DNA from: Hyphomicrobiales bacterium
GTDB taxonomy: Bacteria; Pseudomonadota; Alphaproteobacteria; Rhizobiales; Xanthobacteraceae
DNA: 44,918 nt
Direction: 5' to 3'
NCBI GenBank assembly: GCA_017304555.1
Contig: JAFKKS010000165.1
Coordinates: 7,605-52,522 of the forward strand
This document shows positions 8,561 through 18,119 of this stretch, piece by piece (within the stretch, counting starts at the first letter, position 1; each line of letters opens with the position of its first letter). Under the pieces are notes generated by a model that made no database searches, was not told the origin of the DNA, and saw only the letters and a list, made by a program, of their open reading frames with translations. Position numbers and translations under genes: made by a program.

Positions 8561-11272
8561 ATGGCAGGTGAAAACGATACACTGGCTCGGACAGATTCTG
8601 CGAAGAGCGGCTATTGCGCGCTGATCGCGCGGGCGATCGCGGATGCGCCGCACGACACCGTCGATGCTCGCAATGTCATCTATGAGCGTGCGCGCGGCGT
8701 GCTGTCGACTTGGGCTGCGAAGGGCAACCCGCCTCCGGCCGGTGCGGACATCGAACGTCAGCGTCTGGCATTTGAAGAAGCGGTCTGCTGTGTCGAGGCC
8801 GAAGCAAGTCTGCGCGAGCTCGCGAAGCGCGCCGGCGCGAAGCCTGCAGACTCGCCGCGTCGTCGCACGTGGACGAAGATCTTCACTGTTCGTCCGCGAT
8901 TACTCCGGAGGGCAGAAGCAAGCGAAGTGGCCGCCTCCTCGCCAGACGCCGCGGTGACGGCACAAGGCGATCGAACATCGGATCCGATCAAGCCGCCTGC
9001 ACGCGGGGTGCAACCGCTTCTCGACCATATCCGCGAAGCTTACGAGAAGCGTGATCGCGCCCCCTCCATGAACGCGGGGCGGCGACACCTTCAATCCCGC
9101 CTGCAAGCGATGATTCAAGCCGCGCGCTATCACGGCATCGAGCTCGACGCGCATGAGTTTCGCCACGGCAGCGGCGAGACGACGCCGTCCGCGGCCGCGC
9201 TATCGCTGTGGGCCGAGAGCGTCGGCCTATGGTCGCGGGCGGTGCGCCTCCACTGGCGGCATTTGCTTCGCTTTAATGACACCGGGCCTGCCGTGCTGCT
9301 GTTCAAGGACGGCAGCGCTGGACTTTTGATCGGCGCGGACGCCGCGCAGAACGTCATCCTTCTGAGGGATCCGAGCGCGCCCGCAAACGCGCCGCCTGTT
9401 GCGATCGATGAGCTGAGGCTTTCGCAAGTCTGGGCAGGCGAAGCCGTGCTGCTGCGCGCGAGCCGCGGTCATGGCGCGGCGGATGCGCTCTTCAATCTGC
9501 GTTGGCTTGTCGATCTGGTGCTGCATGAGCGCAGATCGCTGCGCGACATCGGGCTCGCCTCGCTGACGATCAGCGTGCTCACCATCTTCCCGCCGCTTCT
9601 GGTGATGGCGATGGTGAACAAGGTGCTGCAATTCCACAGCAGGTCGACGCTCGTGTTGCTGTGCGTCATGCTCGGCGTCGCCGTCGCCTATGAAACGCTG
9701 CTGGGTTATGCGCGCCGGCTGATTATCGCGGTCGTCGGCGCACGGCTCGATGCCAAGCTTAACCTGCATGTCTTCAATCGCCTGCTGCGCCTGCCGCTCG
9801 ATTATTTCGAACGCAACCCGGCCGGGGAGACGACGTATCGGATATCGCAGGTCTATCGCGTGCGCGAGTTTTTGACCGGCCGTTTGCTGACGACTTTTCT
9901 CGATCTGGTCACGCTTCTCGTCCTCCTCCCGTTCCTGTTCTACCTGAATGCGACGCTTGCCTGGATCGTGCTCGCCTGTGCGGTGATGATTGCGTTGATC
10001 ATCGTCGCATATCTCAAACCGATGCGGGCCATGTATGGCCGCGTGGCGCTCGCTGAGAGCCACAAGTCGGCGGCGCTCGCCGAAACCATTCTCGGCATCA
10101 AGACGGTGAAAGCACTGGCATTGGAGCCGCAGCGCAAAGCGCTCTGGGACGAGAAAGTCGCCGAGACCGGCACGCAACGGCTTGCTTTTGGAAAGCTGGC
10201 CAACTGGCCGCAGACGCTGGTCAATCCCATCGAGCGCCTCATGGTCCTCGGCACCATGATGATCGGCGCCTATATGGCCATGCATGATCCGTCGGGGTAT
10301 CTCGTCGGCGGTCTGTTCGCCTTCCTGATGCTGAGCCAGCGCGTGGCGCAGCCGCTGGTCGGTCTGGCGCGCCTGGTCGAGGACTACGAGGAGGTGGGTG
10401 CGGCCATCGGCGAGGCCGGGTCCGTGCTCAATCGCCCGCCGGAGTCCGCCGCCCGCTCCGCCGGACTGCGTCCTCAATTCACCGGCGCGATCGATTTCCA
10501 GAACGTGACCTTTACCTATGTCAACACCAAGGCGCCGGCGCTTGAAAAAGTGAGCTTCGCGGTGCCGGCCGGCACCATGTTGGGCATCGTCGGGCGCAGC
10601 GGCTCGGGCAAGTCGACGATCACGCGCCTCCTGCAGGGGATCAATCGCGATTACACCGGATTTCTCAAGGTCGACGGCTCGGAGTTGCGTGACGTCGATC
10701 TGCGGCATCTGCGGCAGAACCTCGGCGTCGTTCTTCAGGACAATTTCCTGTTCCGCGGCTCGGTTCGCGACAACATCATTGCGGGACGTCCGGGGCTGAC
10801 ACTGGCGGACGCAGTGCGCGCCGCGCGATTGGCCGGCGCCGAAGAGTTCATCGAGCGCATGCCGCAGAGCTACGAAACCTATATCGAGGAGGGCTCGCCC
10901 AATCTCTCCGGCGGGCAGCGCCAACGCCTCGCGATTGCGCGCGCTCTTATTTGCGATCCACGCATCCTGATCCTCGACGAGGCCACCAGTGCACTCGATC
11001 CGGAAAGCGAGGCGGTCGTCACGACCAATCTGCTGCGCATCGCCAGCGGGCGGACCATGATTATCGTCTCGCATCGCTTGTCATCGCTGGTGACGTGCGA
11101 CCAGATCCTAGTGCTGGACCAGGGCCAAGTCGTGGGCCTCGGGCCGCACAGCGAATTGCGCGAGCGCTGCGGGATCTATCGCCAGCTATGGGCGCAGCAG
11201 AACCGTCATATCGACGCCGCCCGTCCGGCCGTCGCGCCGCGGGTGATCTCCGCCGGAGTGGCGGCATCGTGA
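8561..11272 (+). CDS. Type I secretion ABC exporter with degenerate C39-like domain (HlyB/LapB type)
   Basis: This is a 903-residue inner-membrane ABC transporter. Residues about 1-95 form an extra helical module (ALIARAIADA, VIYERARGVLSTWAA, RLAFEEAVCCVEAEA) similar to a small domain found widely in rhizobial hypothetical proteins. Residues about 165-300 resemble a C39 peptidase domain, but the catalytic QxxxxCG motif is absent, so it should bind substrate rather than cleave it. The membrane domain spans about 330-600. The ATPase domain has Walker A GRSGSGKST (about 678), signature LSGGQRQR (about 780) and Walker B ILILDEA (about 803). AAGGA precedes ATG 8561. The stop overlaps the HlyD start by 4 bp. 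It likely powers export of the upstream beta-helix protein. Confidence 0.88.
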   Translation: MAGENDTLARTDSAKSGYCALIARAIADAPHDTVDARNVIYERARGVLSTWAAKGNPPPAGADIERQRLAFEEAVCCVEAEASLRELAKRAGAKPADSPRRRTWTKIFTVRPRLLRRAEASEVAASSPDAAVTAQGDRTSDPIKPPARGVQPLLDHIREAYEKRDRAPSMNAGRRHLQSRLQAMIQAARYHGIELDAHEFRHGSGETTPSAAALSLWAESVGLWSRAVRLHWRHLLRFNDTGPAVLLFKDGSAGLLIGADAAQNVILLRDPSAPANAPPVAIDELRLSQVWAGEAVLLRASRGHGAADALFNLRWLVDLVLHERRSLRDIGLASLTISVLTIFPPLLVMAMVNKVLQFHSRSTLVLLCVMLGVAVAYETLLGYARRLIIAVVGARLDAKLNLHVFNRLLRLPLDYFERNPAGETTYRISQVYRVREFLTGRLLTTFLDLVTLLVLLPFLFYLNATLAWIVLACAVMIALIIVAYLKPMRAMYGRVALAESHKSAALAETILGIKTVKALALEPQRKALWDEKVAETGTQRLAFGKLANWPQTLVNPIERLMVLGTMMIGAYMAMHDPSGYLVGGLFAFLMLSQRVAQPLVGLARLVEDYEEVGAAIGEAGSVLNRPPESAARSAGLRPQFTGAIDFQNVTFTYVNTKAPALEKVSFAVPAGTMLGIVGRSGSGKSTITRLLQGINRDYTGFLKVDGSELRDVDLRHLRQNLGVVLQDNFLFRGSVRDNIIAGRPGLTLADAVRAARLAGAEEFIERMPQSYETYIEEGSPNLSGGQRQRLAIARALICDPRILILDEATSALDPESEAVVTTNLLRIASGRTMIIVSHRLSSLVTCDQILVLDQGQVVGLGPHSELRERCGIYRQLWAQQNRHIDAARPAVAPRVISAGVAAS

Positions 11273-12672
11273 GCAAGGACACGTCCAGGGCCCTGGCATT
11301 GATCGCCCGCCGATCCACGGCGGACGATGCGGCACTGCCGGCGATCCTCGAATTCCAATGGCCGTCCGCCGCCATCGTCAATGCGCGCATCCCACGTTCG
11401 GCGCGCGGCATCGTCTGGGTCATTGCCAGCATGGTCTTGGTCCTTATCGCTGCGATGGGGTTGATCTCCATCGATCAGGTCGTGACGGCGCGCGGCGTGG
11501 TGGTTTCAAAATCGCCGACGGTGCTGGTGCAGCCGTTGGAAACCGCGATCGTTCGCTCCATCGACGTGCGCGAAGGGCAGCATGTGCGCGCGGGCGATCT
11601 CTTGGCGCGGCTCGATCCGACCTTCGCGGCCGCCGATGCTGCGACGCTCGAGGCTCAGGTCTCGAGCCTCGATGCGGAAGTCGCGCGGTTGCAGGCGGAG
11701 GCTGAAAGCCGACCGTTCACCTACACGGGACTTGATCCCAATTGGACGCTTCAAGCGGCGATCTATGGCCATCGCAAAGCGCAGTTCGACGCGCGCGTTG
11801 ACAATTACAATCACCGCATCGACGAGCTTTCCGCGACGATATCGCGATCCCGCTCCGATGCGGCGGCTTACCGCGAACGCCTCAGTTTCGCGCAAGATAT
11901 CGAGCAGATGCGCAAGAAGCTCGAGTCGCTGCAGGCGGGCACGCGGCTCAACACATTGCTGGCGATGGATTCGCGCGTGGAGATGGAGCGCTCCATGGCC
12001 AACGCCGAGCAGGCGGCGGAAGCGGCCAAGCGCGATCAGGCCGCGGTGGCGGCAGAACGCGACGCCTTTGTGCGGGGCTGGCGCGCGGAGACATCGCAAC
12101 GGCTCTCCGAGACGATCGGAAAAGCCAACGATGCCCGCGAGCAATTAAGCAAGGCCAAGCTGCGCAAAGGGCTGGCGGAACTGCGGAGCGAGACGGACGC
12201 CATCGTGCAGTCCGTGGCGAAAGTATCAGTGGGCTCGGTCATGCAATCGGGGCAGCAGTTCATCACGCTGGTTCCGAGCGATGCGGCGCTCGAGATCGAG
12301 GCCAATATTTCCGGCCGCGACAATGGATTTGTTCACGTCCACGATCCCGTCGCGATCAAGTTCGATACGTTCCCGTACACCCAGTACGGGATGGCTGAAG
12401 GCATGGTGCGGATCGTCAGCCCGGACAGCTTCACTGCCGAGTCGGAGGCGCGCAATGCGGGGAGCACGGTGTCGGGGTCAGGAGCGAGCGAGCCGTTCTA
12501 CCGGAGCCGCATCACCCTCGATCGCGTGGCGCTCCACGACGTCCCGGCGGGTTTTCGTCTCATTCCCGGCATGCCGGTGACGGCCGACGTCAAGGTCGGG
12601 AAACGAACCGTGCTGGGCTATCTTCTCGGCTTGGTCTTGCCGGTCGCTCAGGAGGCGATGCGCGAGCCGTGA
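11269..12672 (+). CDS. HlyD family periplasmic adaptor of the type I secretion system
   Basis: This is a 467-residue membrane-fusion protein. The GTG start at 11269 overlaps the exporter stop (GTGA), implying translational coupling. One transmembrane helix lies at about 48-66. It is followed by a biotinyl-lipoyl half-motif (VVSKSPTVLVQPLETAIVRS, DVREGQHVRAGDLLARLDPT), a long alpha-hairpin with two coiled-coil arms (about 135-300), the second lipoyl half, and a beta-barrel domain (LIPGMPVTADVKVGKRTVLG, the conserved HlyD C-terminal motif). It would link the ABC exporter to an outer-membrane TolC-type channel. No TolC gene lies in the window. Confidence 0.88.
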   Translation: MSKDTSRALALIARRSTADDAALPAILEFQWPSAAIVNARIPRSARGIVWVIASMVLVLIAAMGLISIDQVVTARGVVVSKSPTVLVQPLETAIVRSIDVREGQHVRAGDLLARLDPTFAAADAATLEAQVSSLDAEVARLQAEAESRPFTYTGLDPNWTLQAAIYGHRKAQFDARVDNYNHRIDELSATISRSRSDAAAYRERLSFAQDIEQMRKKLESLQAGTRLNTLLAMDSRVEMERSMANAEQAAEAAKRDQAAVAAERDAFVRGWRAETSQRLSETIGKANDAREQLSKAKLRKGLAELRSETDAIVQSVAKVSVGSVMQSGQQFITLVPSDAALEIEANISGRDNGFVHVHDPVAIKFDTFPYTQYGMAEGMVRIVSPDSFTAESEARNAGSTVSGSGASEPFYRSRITLDRVALHDVPAGFRLIPGMPVTADVKVGKRTVLGYLLGLVLPVAQEAMREP

Positions 12673-14234
12673 TCATTGATCGATTGATTGGGCTTGCTTC
12701 GCCAACGGCGGCTCTCGATCGAGCCGTCCAACTCATCGAGCAGGAGAGATTCGCGGCTGCATTTTCGCTGCTCGCGCGTGCGGCGAAAGCTGGCATCCCG
12801 GATGCGGAGTATCGCATCGCGCGATGCTATCTCGAAGGCACGGGCGTGCCGCCCAGTCGGGCGGAGGGCGCGCGGTGGCTGGAGCGCGCCGCTTCGCATA
12901 ACTGTGTCGAAGCCCAGTCGCTGCTGGCGGCGCTGCACGTGCGCGGGCTTGCCGCGGCATGCGGCACTTCGTTGGGTGACGAAGCTTATTCCAACCACCT
13001 CTTCGAAAGTGATGCGTCGGCGGAGCCGGATTTCCGATCGGCACTGAAATGGGCCCGCCAAGCGGCGGAGCGCGGCTCGCCCGAAGCGCAGGCGCTGTTG
13101 GGTTACATCCTCACTCATGGCCCTGAGTCTTTGCGCGACCAGGATGATGCGGATCGGTGGTACGAACGCTCCGCCATGGCGGGGTGCGCGCAAGGACATC
13201 TCGGCTATGCATTGTCGCTGGCGCGTCGCGCAACGAATGACAAAGATCACCGTCAGGCCGCCAATCAAATGCGCCGAGCGGCGGCGGCCAAGCTGCCGAC
13301 GGCGATCTATCTCCTCGGCGTCCTGACCGAACACGGCACCGGTGTGCCGCGCGACCCAAGCCTTGCCGCTGAATATTATCGGGATGCAGCGGAGAACGGG
13401 CATGGCCCTGCGCAAATCAAATGGGGTGTCGCGCTCATCGAAGGGCGCCATGGCGAGCAGGATCTCGTCGCGGGCGAGTCGTGGCTGCGCCGCGCGGCCC
13501 TCGCTGGCAATCCGCGGGCCGCAGCGCTGCTCGGCGATTTCTATGGTCACGGCGGGCCGTTCCCGCCGAATTACGCCGAGGCCGCGAGCTGGTATCGCCG
13601 CGCCGCCGAGGCGGGCGACAAATCCGCTGCCCGGGCGTTGGGTTCGCTGTATTTGACCGGCGCGGGCGTCGCGCGAGACGACGTGGAGGCCGTCCGATGG
13701 TTTCGGAGCGCGGCCGAGCAGGTGCCGGATGCGCAATTCTTGTACGCGCGCATGCTCGCGGAAGGGCGCGGAACGCCGTCCGACTTGGCAGGAGCGCGAG
13801 CGTGGTTCGCGCGCGCCGCCGACGCCGGCCTCCCCGACGCGCAAGTCGCGCTTGCGGAAATGATGCTGAATGGCCGCGGCGGCGCGGCGTCTCCCGCCGC
13901 GGCGATCGAACTGTTCGACCAGGCCGCGGCGAAGGGGCATAGCGGAGCGATGTTCGCGCTGGGCGCGATCCACGCCGGCGGCGGTGCTGTTCCGATCGAT
14001 CACGCCCGCGCGCAACGCTGGTTCCAAGCTGCCGCCGAGCTTGGTCACGGTCATGCGCAATTGATGCTCGGCCGTTATCTGGCCAACGCCGCCGCGGCAG
14101 AGTATGACGCCGACCAAGCCCGCCGCTGGTTCGAGAAGGCGCGCTCGCAAGGTATCTCCGAGGCTGAATTAGAACTCGCTGAACTCGTCGCGTCGCTGGG
14201 GCCGCAACAGCAAGGGCCGTATGCATCGTGTTGA
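12669..14234 (+). CDS. Sel1-like repeat protein, coupled to the secretion operon
   Basis: This is a 521-residue alpha-solenoid of Sel1-like TPR repeats. The GTG start at 12669 overlaps the HlyD stop by 4 bp. About twelve repeats are visible, each with the A-x-x-x-L-G-x-x-Y-x-x-G-x-G-V and A-x-x-W-x-x-x-A-A-E/x-x-G pattern, for example AARALGSLYLTGAGVARDD and WYRRAAEAGDKSA. There is no signal peptide or membrane helix, so a cytosolic scaffold role is likely. Strict coupling to the exporter genes suggests a part in secretion, for instance handling the beta-helix substrate or the inner-membrane complex. The exact function is unknown. Confidence 0.85.
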   Translation: MIIDRLIGLASPTAALDRAVQLIEQERFAAAFSLLARAAKAGIPDAEYRIARCYLEGTGVPPSRAEGARWLERAASHNCVEAQSLLAALHVRGLAAACGTSLGDEAYSNHLFESDASAEPDFRSALKWARQAAERGSPEAQALLGYILTHGPESLRDQDDADRWYERSAMAGCAQGHLGYALSLARRATNDKDHRQAANQMRRAAAAKLPTAIYLLGVLTEHGTGVPRDPSLAAEYYRDAAENGHGPAQIKWGVALIEGRHGEQDLVAGESWLRRAALAGNPRAAALLGDFYGHGGPFPPNYAEAASWYRRAAEAGDKSAARALGSLYLTGAGVARDDVEAVRWFRSAAEQVPDAQFLYARMLAEGRGTPSDLAGARAWFARAADAGLPDAQVALAEMMLNGRGGAASPAAAIELFDQAAAKGHSGAMFALGAIHAGGGAVPIDHARAQRWFQAAAELGHGHAQLMLGRYLANAAAAEYDADQARRWFEKARSQGISEAELELAELVASLGPQQQGPYASC

Positions 14235-14243
14235 TCGGGGAAG

Positions 14244-14261
14244 TGCACGTATCTTCGTGCA
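14244..14261 (+). terminator. Short hairpin after the secretion operon
   Basis: A 6-bp stem, TGCACG (14244-14249) and CGTGCA (14256-14261), with a 6-base loop lies 10 bases after the Sel1 gene stop. There is no T-run, so intrinsic termination is uncertain. Confidence 0.25.
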
Positions 14262-15765
14262 ATCAAAACCATGCGACGCGAGGTGGTAGCACGCACGTTC
14301 TCTGACGAATAAATTTAGAAGAAATGATCTTTTCCCAGGCTCGGTACAGGTGCGTGACGGTGGGGCGAGGCGAAAGTAGCCTAGCTTGGTAAAATGCCCC
14401 GCGTCCCAATTTGGGCCAAGCTCAACTTATGTGTTGCGCGACAAATGTGATAAATTAGATGCCGTCGGGTATCGACGACAGTACTCCTCATGCTCGGGCG
14501 TATGCCACCATTAGGTCGAGCTGGGGTTTTCGGGCCGTTGCCACGGCAGGCGCTGTCGTTCCTAAAGTTTAGCAGAAGACCTCGGTAGCGCCCTTCCGGA
14601 TCTCGCGACTCCGGAGGCACAGCCTTTTTCTCTTATTTGCTATTGGTCCGCGGGGGCTGGTCCGGACTGGCTTTCGCTTCTTTTGTCGGCGCGCGTGGCG
14701 GACTATGCCGATCGCTAATAGGGGTGAGGAGCACGGTCATTGTGCCGCCCGTAGTTTTCCGCGCATGTAAAACGTGCCGCTTGGCCATGACGCGACATCA
14801 ACTCGGTGGTATGCGTCCTGCACGCGGCCGGCTACATGCGCGGCGTCCCGGCCAGCCGCTTCTTTCGCGGGCCCGGCCGCGCATGGGCCGGCGGAAGAAA
14901 CTATAGGTGTGTCGGTGCGCGGCCGCCGTCGCGAATTCTGCCGTTCCCAGCGGAGGAAAGACGAACGGGTGGAAGTTGCGTAGACATTGCCATCAGGGCA
15001 AAGGATAAGCGGGAAGGTTCTGGAGACTATCGGCGATGTGCTGCCTTGCGCCGAATTTGCGCAATGTCGGGTCGATCTCAATTGTCCAGTAGTTCTTGTC
15101 TTCGAACCACGCGCGTAGCCTGCGGTGTACCAATCGCACCCGACAAACAGCGCGTCCTGATATTTCCGATCGTTCAGAAAATACGAAAGATGATCTGCTC
15201 CAGAACGCGACGATCTTCATTCCGCAGGAACGAGGAGAGACCGAGCATGGCCCTGATCTCCCTCAGAAAGCGGCCTGCGAGCCGCGACGCCAGCGTACGC
15301 TACGGCATATTTTCGGGCGCCACGCTGGTGGAACGATGCTGAAATGCCGGACACCGTGTTTAAGCGCATCGCTCATGGCGTTCCTCAACGGCCAGCGGCT
15401 TGTGAAGGACGGCGCTTGGTGCGCCCCCGAGCATTCACCCGGAGCGCGACCCACGCGTTAGGAGCTATGGGGCGTCATCCTGGAGGGTGTCGACATGCGC
15501 CATCGCGTGGGCTCGCCGCTTGACGCGGAATTTCGAAACCTTTGGGTCAGCAATGAGGCCGGTCACGATCTGCCAACCGCGGCGATGGCGTTCGGCGTTT
15601 CGCGATTGATAGACTGTCATTCTCGAAGCGGCCCAATTGCAGGGCGGCGATAATGGCGATAGCTATCGCAGCTGAGTGACAGACCTTATCCTCGACCAAC
15701 TGCGCCGTGCGCGTGCGCTTCCCGCGCGCTACCATATGGCCGCGCTGTTGCGTACCGATCTTCCT
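14262..15765. other. Gene desert
   Basis: Many short frames occur on both strands but none shows a recognisable domain or consistent third-position GC bias. A minus-strand frame from 15220 to 14993 has a protein-like stretch (FEDKNYWTIEIDPTLRKFG), but I do not recognise it. A perfect 14-bp palindrome (GCGATAGCTATCGC) lies at 15656-15669. The region appears to be decayed coding DNA. Confidence 0.4.
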
Positions 15766-15926
15766 CGTGAGAGCTGCAGCGACAACGAGAAGAGCCGAAG
15801 ATTGCGGCTATCGCCAAATACTGCGCGCAATTGCGTCGCACCCGTATTTCCAAGATCGGTGTGAGCCGCCGCAGCGCCGCGAACGAAGAAAGCGCTTTGG
15901 ACTCGAGTGCGCGTCTGAAGTGGCCC
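15766..15926 (+). pseudogene. Remnant of a LuxR-type helix-turn-helix gene
   Basis: In one frame, 15781-15840 reads SRRLRLSPNTARNCVA. Directly after, in another frame, 15843-15880 reads RISKIGVSRRSAAN. Together they follow the LuxR/GerE DNA-binding consensus (ARRLGLSPNTVRNHVA then YRKIGVNRRSAA), including the recognition helix. A frameshift joins the halves, the final tryptophan-containing helix is lost, and no receiver or sensor domain is recognisable upstream. This is a dead fragment of a two-component or quorum-type regulator gene. Confidence 0.65.
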
Positions 15927-16091
15927 CTCTTTCGCCTTGCCCACTTTCTGCCTCACATTGTCCATCATGCGGTCTACAAATATGCTGGCTGGTGCCTGTT
16001 GAGATGCAGACGCAGGGGAGATCGCCAAACCTGAGCATGGACTCGGGTTGAATCGATAGACGACTCGGGGAGCGGGACAATCCCAGAATCG

Positions 16092-18119
16092 GTGGTGCCA
16101 CCAGGCCGGCCTCGCGAGAGGCGGGCGTGGCGGAAAAATTTTATCGGGGCAGCGCGGCGGGGCCTGTGGACCGGCTGCGCGATTGTTGCGGTCAGCACCT
16201 GGTCGCTTGGTCACCCGGCTCTCGCCTTCGATTTCTTCGGTCTCCTCGGTTCTGACGATCCGCCGCCCGTCAGTGCCACCACGTTACCTTATCGCATCGC
16301 GATCGAAGCGAAGACGGCGGACGGCAAAAGTGATAGCGACGCCGAACAGGCTCTGCGTGATGCCTCGGCGACATATCGCCTTCGGCAAGATGCCCCGGCC
16401 GACGGCGAAGGTCTTGCCCGCCGCCTGCAAGCCGACATCAATCCGATGCTCGACGCCCTTTGGGGGCTCGGCCGCTACAACGCTCACATCGACATAACCA
16501 TCGACGGCGCGCCCGTCTCCCTCGACGAGGCCGCGCTCGCCGCCGCGGTGCGCCGCGCCGAAACCTTCCGCAATCGCGCGGCGGTTCCGGTCAAGATCGC
16601 GGTGCGGCTGGGCCCGCTTTTCAAGCTGCGAACCGTTTACGTCGATTATCCGCGCGAACTCGCGCCGGACGGGCTGCCGCGCCGCGCCTTCGATCTCAAG
16701 CCCGGAGCGCCGGCGAAATCGGCGGACGTTCGCGCCGCGCAGATAAAACTCGTCGACTGGTTCCGCAGTAACGGGCACCCGCTCGCGAAGATCGCGGACG
16801 TGAAGGCGACCGTCGATCATGCGGCCATGGCGATGGATCTCCGCATACGGGTCGATGCGGGCCCGAAGGCCGGCATCGGTGCGGTAACGATCTCGGGCGG
16901 AGATATCGATCCGCGCGTGGTCGCGACGCACGTCTATCTGCGGGAGGGAGAGCCTTATTCTCCCGAACGGCTTGCACTGACGAAAACTTCGATCGCCAAG
17001 ATCCCCGCGATCGGCGGCATCCGCATCCGCGAGGGCGACAAGCTCGATTCCCACGGCAACGTGCCAATCTTCATCGACGTGACGGAGCGGCCCCGGCATG
17101 CCGCTGGCTTCTCGGCGAAATATTCCACCATCGATGGTCCCGGCGTCTCGGGTTACTACGAAGATCGGAACGCCTTTGGGAACGGCGAGCGTTTTCGGCT
17201 TGAAGCGTCCATGTCGCTTTTGCAGCGCATCGACGGAACGTCCCTCAAGGATATCGACGACCTGCGCCTTTCCGATTTCGGCGCGCGCGTCACGGCGAGC
17301 TTCATCAAGCCGGGCCTCTACGGCACGCCCAACGATCTGGTGGTCGAGGCCACGGCATTCCGTGAACGTGTCGGCAACAATATCCTCGGCGGCTACACCG
17401 ACGAGACGATCCGCGGCACGATCGGCGTCATTCACCGCTTCTCGGAAGTGGCCTGGGTGCAGGCCGGTGTGCAAGTCGAGCAATCGAAATGGGAGGACGT
17501 GCTCGGGCGAGTGGATGCGACACTCGTTGGCGTCACGGCAACGGGCCGCTACGATACGACTGACAATCTGCTTGATCCGACGCGCGGTGTGCGCCTCTCC
17601 GGGACCGTCAACGCCTATCCAAAGTTCCTAGGCTCGACGATCGATCTCCTCGAAGCGCGCGCCTCGGGCTCCGTCTATTACGCGCTCGACGAGCAAGTCA
17701 ACTACGTGCTGGCGGGGCGCCTGGCTGCGGGCTCGCTCACGGGCGCGTCGCTCGCGGAAATTCCGGTATCGCATCGTTTCTTTGCCGGCGGCGGCGGCTC
17801 CGTGCGCGGCTACGGCTTCAATACCATTTCGCCGATGATGTTCGGCCGCATCACCGGCGGCAGCAGTCTGCTCGAAGGTTCGGCCGAAGTGCGGGTGAAG
17901 ATCACGCCGACGATCGGCATCGTGCCGTTCGTGGACTTCGGTACCGTCTCGCGCTCCTCTCTGCCGAGCTTCGACGACTATGTCGGTTATGGCGCGGGCA
18001 TTGGTCTGCGTTATCTCACGCCGATAGGCCCGATCCGGTTTGATGTTGCGACGCCGCTGAATCCGCGCCCTGGTGACAGTCGCTGGGCGATCTACATCAG
18101 CGTCGGGCAGGCCTTCTGA
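16092..18119 (+). CDS. tamA: TamA, BamA-family outer-membrane protein
   Basis: This is a 675-residue outer-membrane Omp85 protein and partner of TamB in the translocation and assembly module. A signal sequence lies at about residues 20-45, ending ..GHPALA before FDFFGLLG. POTRA-type domains cover about 65-330. A 16-strand barrel follows from about 340 to the C-terminus and ends in a phenylalanine (ISVGQAF), as expected for outer-membrane barrels. The loop 6 motif GGGGSVRGYGF is present near residue 567. The true start is uncertain: GTG 16092 or GTG 16095 are the only candidates near the signal peptide and no clear ribosome-binding site is seen. It overlaps tamB by 1 bp. Confidence 0.9.
   Translation: MVPPGRPRERRAWRKNFIGAARRGLWTGCAIVAVSTWSLGHPALAFDFFGLLGSDDPPPVSATTLPYRIAIEAKTADGKSDSDAEQALRDASATYRLRQDAPADGEGLARRLQADINPMLDALWGLGRYNAHIDITIDGAPVSLDEAALAAAVRRAETFRNRAAVPVKIAVRLGPLFKLRTVYVDYPRELAPDGLPRRAFDLKPGAPAKSADVRAAQIKLVDWFRSNGHPLAKIADVKATVDHAAMAMDLRIRVDAGPKAGIGAVTISGGDIDPRVVATHVYLREGEPYSPERLALTKTSIAKIPAIGGIRIREGDKLDSHGNVPIFIDVTERPRHAAGFSAKYSTIDGPGVSGYYEDRNAFGNGERFRLEASMSLLQRIDGTSLKDIDDLRLSDFGARVTASFIKPGLYGTPNDLVVEATAFRERVGNNILGGYTDETIRGTIGVIHRFSEVAWVQAGVQVEQSKWEDVLGRVDATLVGVTATGRYDTTDNLLDPTRGVRLSGTVNAYPKFLGSTIDLLEARASGSVYYALDEQVNYVLAGRLAAGSLTGASLAEIPVSHRFFAGGGGSVRGYGFNTISPMMFGRITGGSSLLEGSAEVRVKITPTIGIVPFVDFGTVSRSSLPSFDDYVGYGAGIGLRYLTPIGPIRFDVATPLNPRPGDSRWAIYISVGQAF

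Noticed and set aside
9227-11074. 615-codon minus-strand open frame antisense to the ABC exporter
   Set aside because: It is the mirror of a strongly coding gene with conserved Walker motifs. Its translation is rich in H, R, Q and D with no domain, typical of antisense frames in GC-rich DNA.
14806-15342. 178-codon plus-strand frame in the gene desert
   Set aside because: It has Arg/Ser-rich composition, no ribosome-binding site, no domain and competing frames of equal quality.
16284-17483. Minus-strand frame inside tamA (399 codons), similar ones in tamB and at 24357-26015
   Set aside because: All are shadows of well-supported genes with conserved motifs on the plus strand.
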